From: Dehalococcoidales bacterium
Lineage (GTDB): Bacteria; Chloroflexota; Dehalococcoidia; Dehalococcoidales; UBA2162
Direction of reading: 5' to 3'
Length of the DNA: 64,000 nt
Assembly (NCBI GenBank): GCA_016932435.1
Contig: JAFGCW010000078.1
Span: 1-64,000 of the forward strand
Shown: one piece after another, positions 61,815 through 64,000 of the stretch
How the letters are laid out: each line of letters opens with the position of its first letter
How positions within the stretch are numbered: position 1 is the first letter of the stretch
Notes under the pieces: generated by a model
The model's database searches: none
What the model saw: only the letters and a program-made list of their open reading frames with translations
What the model was told of the DNA's origin: nothing
Position numbers and translations under genes: made by a program

Positions 61815-62450
61815 TTGGAAAATCAGAAGGTAATTCCCCGGAAACAGAAAGTGACCACGAAATTAAACGAATTTCGTAGAACTATAGCCTCCTTCCTTAC
61901 ACCGGCGATAGTCCGGCTCCTGTCAAGAACAGGTATAGCTCCCAATACTATCACTGTATTCGGTTTTCTCGTTACTCTTGGAGCCGCCGCCCTGATACTC
62001 ACCGGAAATCAGTTCGCAGCCGGTTTCGTCGTGATCGCCGCCGGCTTTTTCGACATGCTGGATGGTTCCCTGGCCCGTAACACCAACCAGGTAACCAGGT
62101 TCGGCGGAATACTCGATTCTACACTTGATCGACTCTCCGAAGCAGCCTTGCTGGTAAGTATACTGGTCGTGTTCGGGATTAATGGTTCGATTCCCGGTAT
62201 CTGGATTACAAGCATCGCTCTTGTCAGCTCAATGATGGTAAGTTACATCAGGTCGAGGGCTGAATCCGCTGGAATCGACTGCGAAGTAGGAATATTCACC
62301 CGTCCTGAGAGGATCATTGTCCTGTCGATCGGTCTCCTGCTCAGCGGGTTTGACAATGCTTTACTGATCACTCTTGGAATCGTTTCATTATTCAGTGTCA
62401 TCACTATCATTCAAAGGCTTCTTCACGCCTGGAAACTCACTTCAAAATAA
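61815..62450 (+). CDS. CDP-alcohol phosphatidyltransferase (PI/PIP synthase-like)
   Basis: About 211 residues with six membrane helices. The catalytic motif DGSLARNTNQVTRFGGILD continues to STLDR, matching D-G-x2-A-R-x8-G-x3-D-x3-D. Relatives transfer inositol phosphate or glycerol phosphate to CDP-diacylglycerol. TTG 61815 with GGGGAA upstream is preferred; the frame opens at 61761. It overlaps or abuts the glycosyltransferase gene, suggesting one lipid pathway. Confidence 0.85.
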   Translation: MENQKVIPRKQKVTTKLNEFRRTIASFLTPAIVRLLSRTGIAPNTITVFGFLVTLGAAALILTGNQFAAGFVVIAAGFFDMLDGSLARNTNQVTRFGGILDSTLDRLSEAALLVSILVVFGINGSIPGIWITSIALVSSMMVSYIRSRAESAGIDCEVGIFTRPERIIVLSIGLLLSGFDNALLITLGIVSLFSVITIIQRLLHAWKLTSK

Positions 62451-62467
62451 CTTTTTTCTGGAGGTAA

Positions 62468-63754
<1,287 letters not shown>

Positions 63755-63857
63755 GTTAATAATTTACCTGTAAATCATCGACAATGTATAACGGTCACTC
63801 CGTTATGAGCATATGAACATTACCGTATTTCTAAATACTCTTAATCGATGAGTATGT

Positions 63858-64000
63858 TTATCCTCCGGGTTGCATGGGAATACCAAATATGATATTTTGA
63901 CCACTCATATGGTCGGAACCATACGAAACCAGGAACAATACTGCTTCAGCAAGTTCTTCAGGCATAGCCATACCGGTCATATCAACCTTGATTTCCTCAC
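63858..64000 (-). CDS. Short-chain dehydrogenase/reductase, C-terminal part (cut by window edge)
   Basis: The last 47 codons of a minus-strand gene, ending at TAA 63858-63860 and running off the right edge. The product end has MAMPEELAEAVLFLVSYGSDHMSGQNIIFG, the SDR C-terminus with the usual PEE-AEAV-LFL and S-x-SGQ-x2-x2-G pattern. Cofactor and substrate cannot be read from this piece. Confidence 0.75.
   Translation of the reverse strand, partial: EEIKVDMTGMAMPEELAEAVLFLVSYGSDHMSGQNIIFGIPMQPGG

Overview
The window is one contiguous piece of bacterial chromosome. It looks like a strict anaerobe, most probably of the Chloroflexota (Dehalococcoidia-like). The evidence is gene content only: many lipoproteins with a simple lipobox and no outer-membrane genes, molybdenum/tungsten enzyme maturation genes, FmdE, MmgE/PrpD and UroD-type catabolic proteins, 2-hydroxyacyl-CoA dehydratase activases, a PimA-like glycosyltransferase beside a phosphatidylinositol-synthase-like enzyme, and several TTG/GTG starts. 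There is no 16S gene here, so the assignment is an inference. No CRISPR array, insertion sequence or rRNA was seen.

Layout. 1-1600: AT-rich edge with a truncated-looking surface protein, a tRNA/tmRNA 3'-end-like fragment, an excisionase-like HTH gene and tRNA-Leu(UAA), probably the scar of an integrated element. 1.8-9.7 kb: small membrane protein, lipoproteins, a nitroreductase, a repeat-rich spacer with a tRNA-Leu relic and a structured leader, two methyltransferases, an MFS exporter and a TAP-type hydrolase. 9.7-19.2 kb: ABC-2 exporter, tRNA-Cys(GCA), a LigA-like small protein, a phosphotransferase with an attenuator-like leader, a DUF4349-PKD lipoprotein, PncC, Nudix, a PNPOx-like protein, a GH51 arabinofuranosidase and a methyltransferase.

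19.2-27.6 kb is a molybdenum/tungsten block: NTP transferase-HD fusion and XdhC on the minus strand; ModA, TrmO-like, ModB, ModC and FmdE on the plus strand; then MoeA and FdhD on the minus strand. 27.7-36.5 kb is a catabolic block: SnoaL-like, enolase superfamily, two convergent MmgE/PrpD proteins, UroD-like, Old Yellow Enzyme and an ArsR-type regulator. Two of its minus-strand genes carry near-identical promoters.

36.8-45.9 kb: an eIF2B/R15P-isomerase-like protein, a Nat-type ABC exporter, and a peptide-uptake module (DppB, DppC, substrate-binding protein). This module includes two tiny ORFs with a shared peptide core and a MarR regulator whose 34-bp palindromic operator sits between divergent promoters; a related site lies at the binding-protein promoter. 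46.2-53.8 kb: ribosomal protein L25 facing a compact minus-strand operon (two DUF2229 proteins, dehydratase activase, PlsX, thioredoxin, thioredoxin-like protein, thioredoxin reductase) in which all but the last junction overlap, preceded by an M20 peptidase. 54-63.8 kb: nusA-ylxR-infB-rbfA, with an aminotransferase before truB, then a GT4 glycosyltransferase, a CDP-alcohol phosphatidyltransferase and purA. The end of a short-chain dehydrogenase is cut by the right edge.
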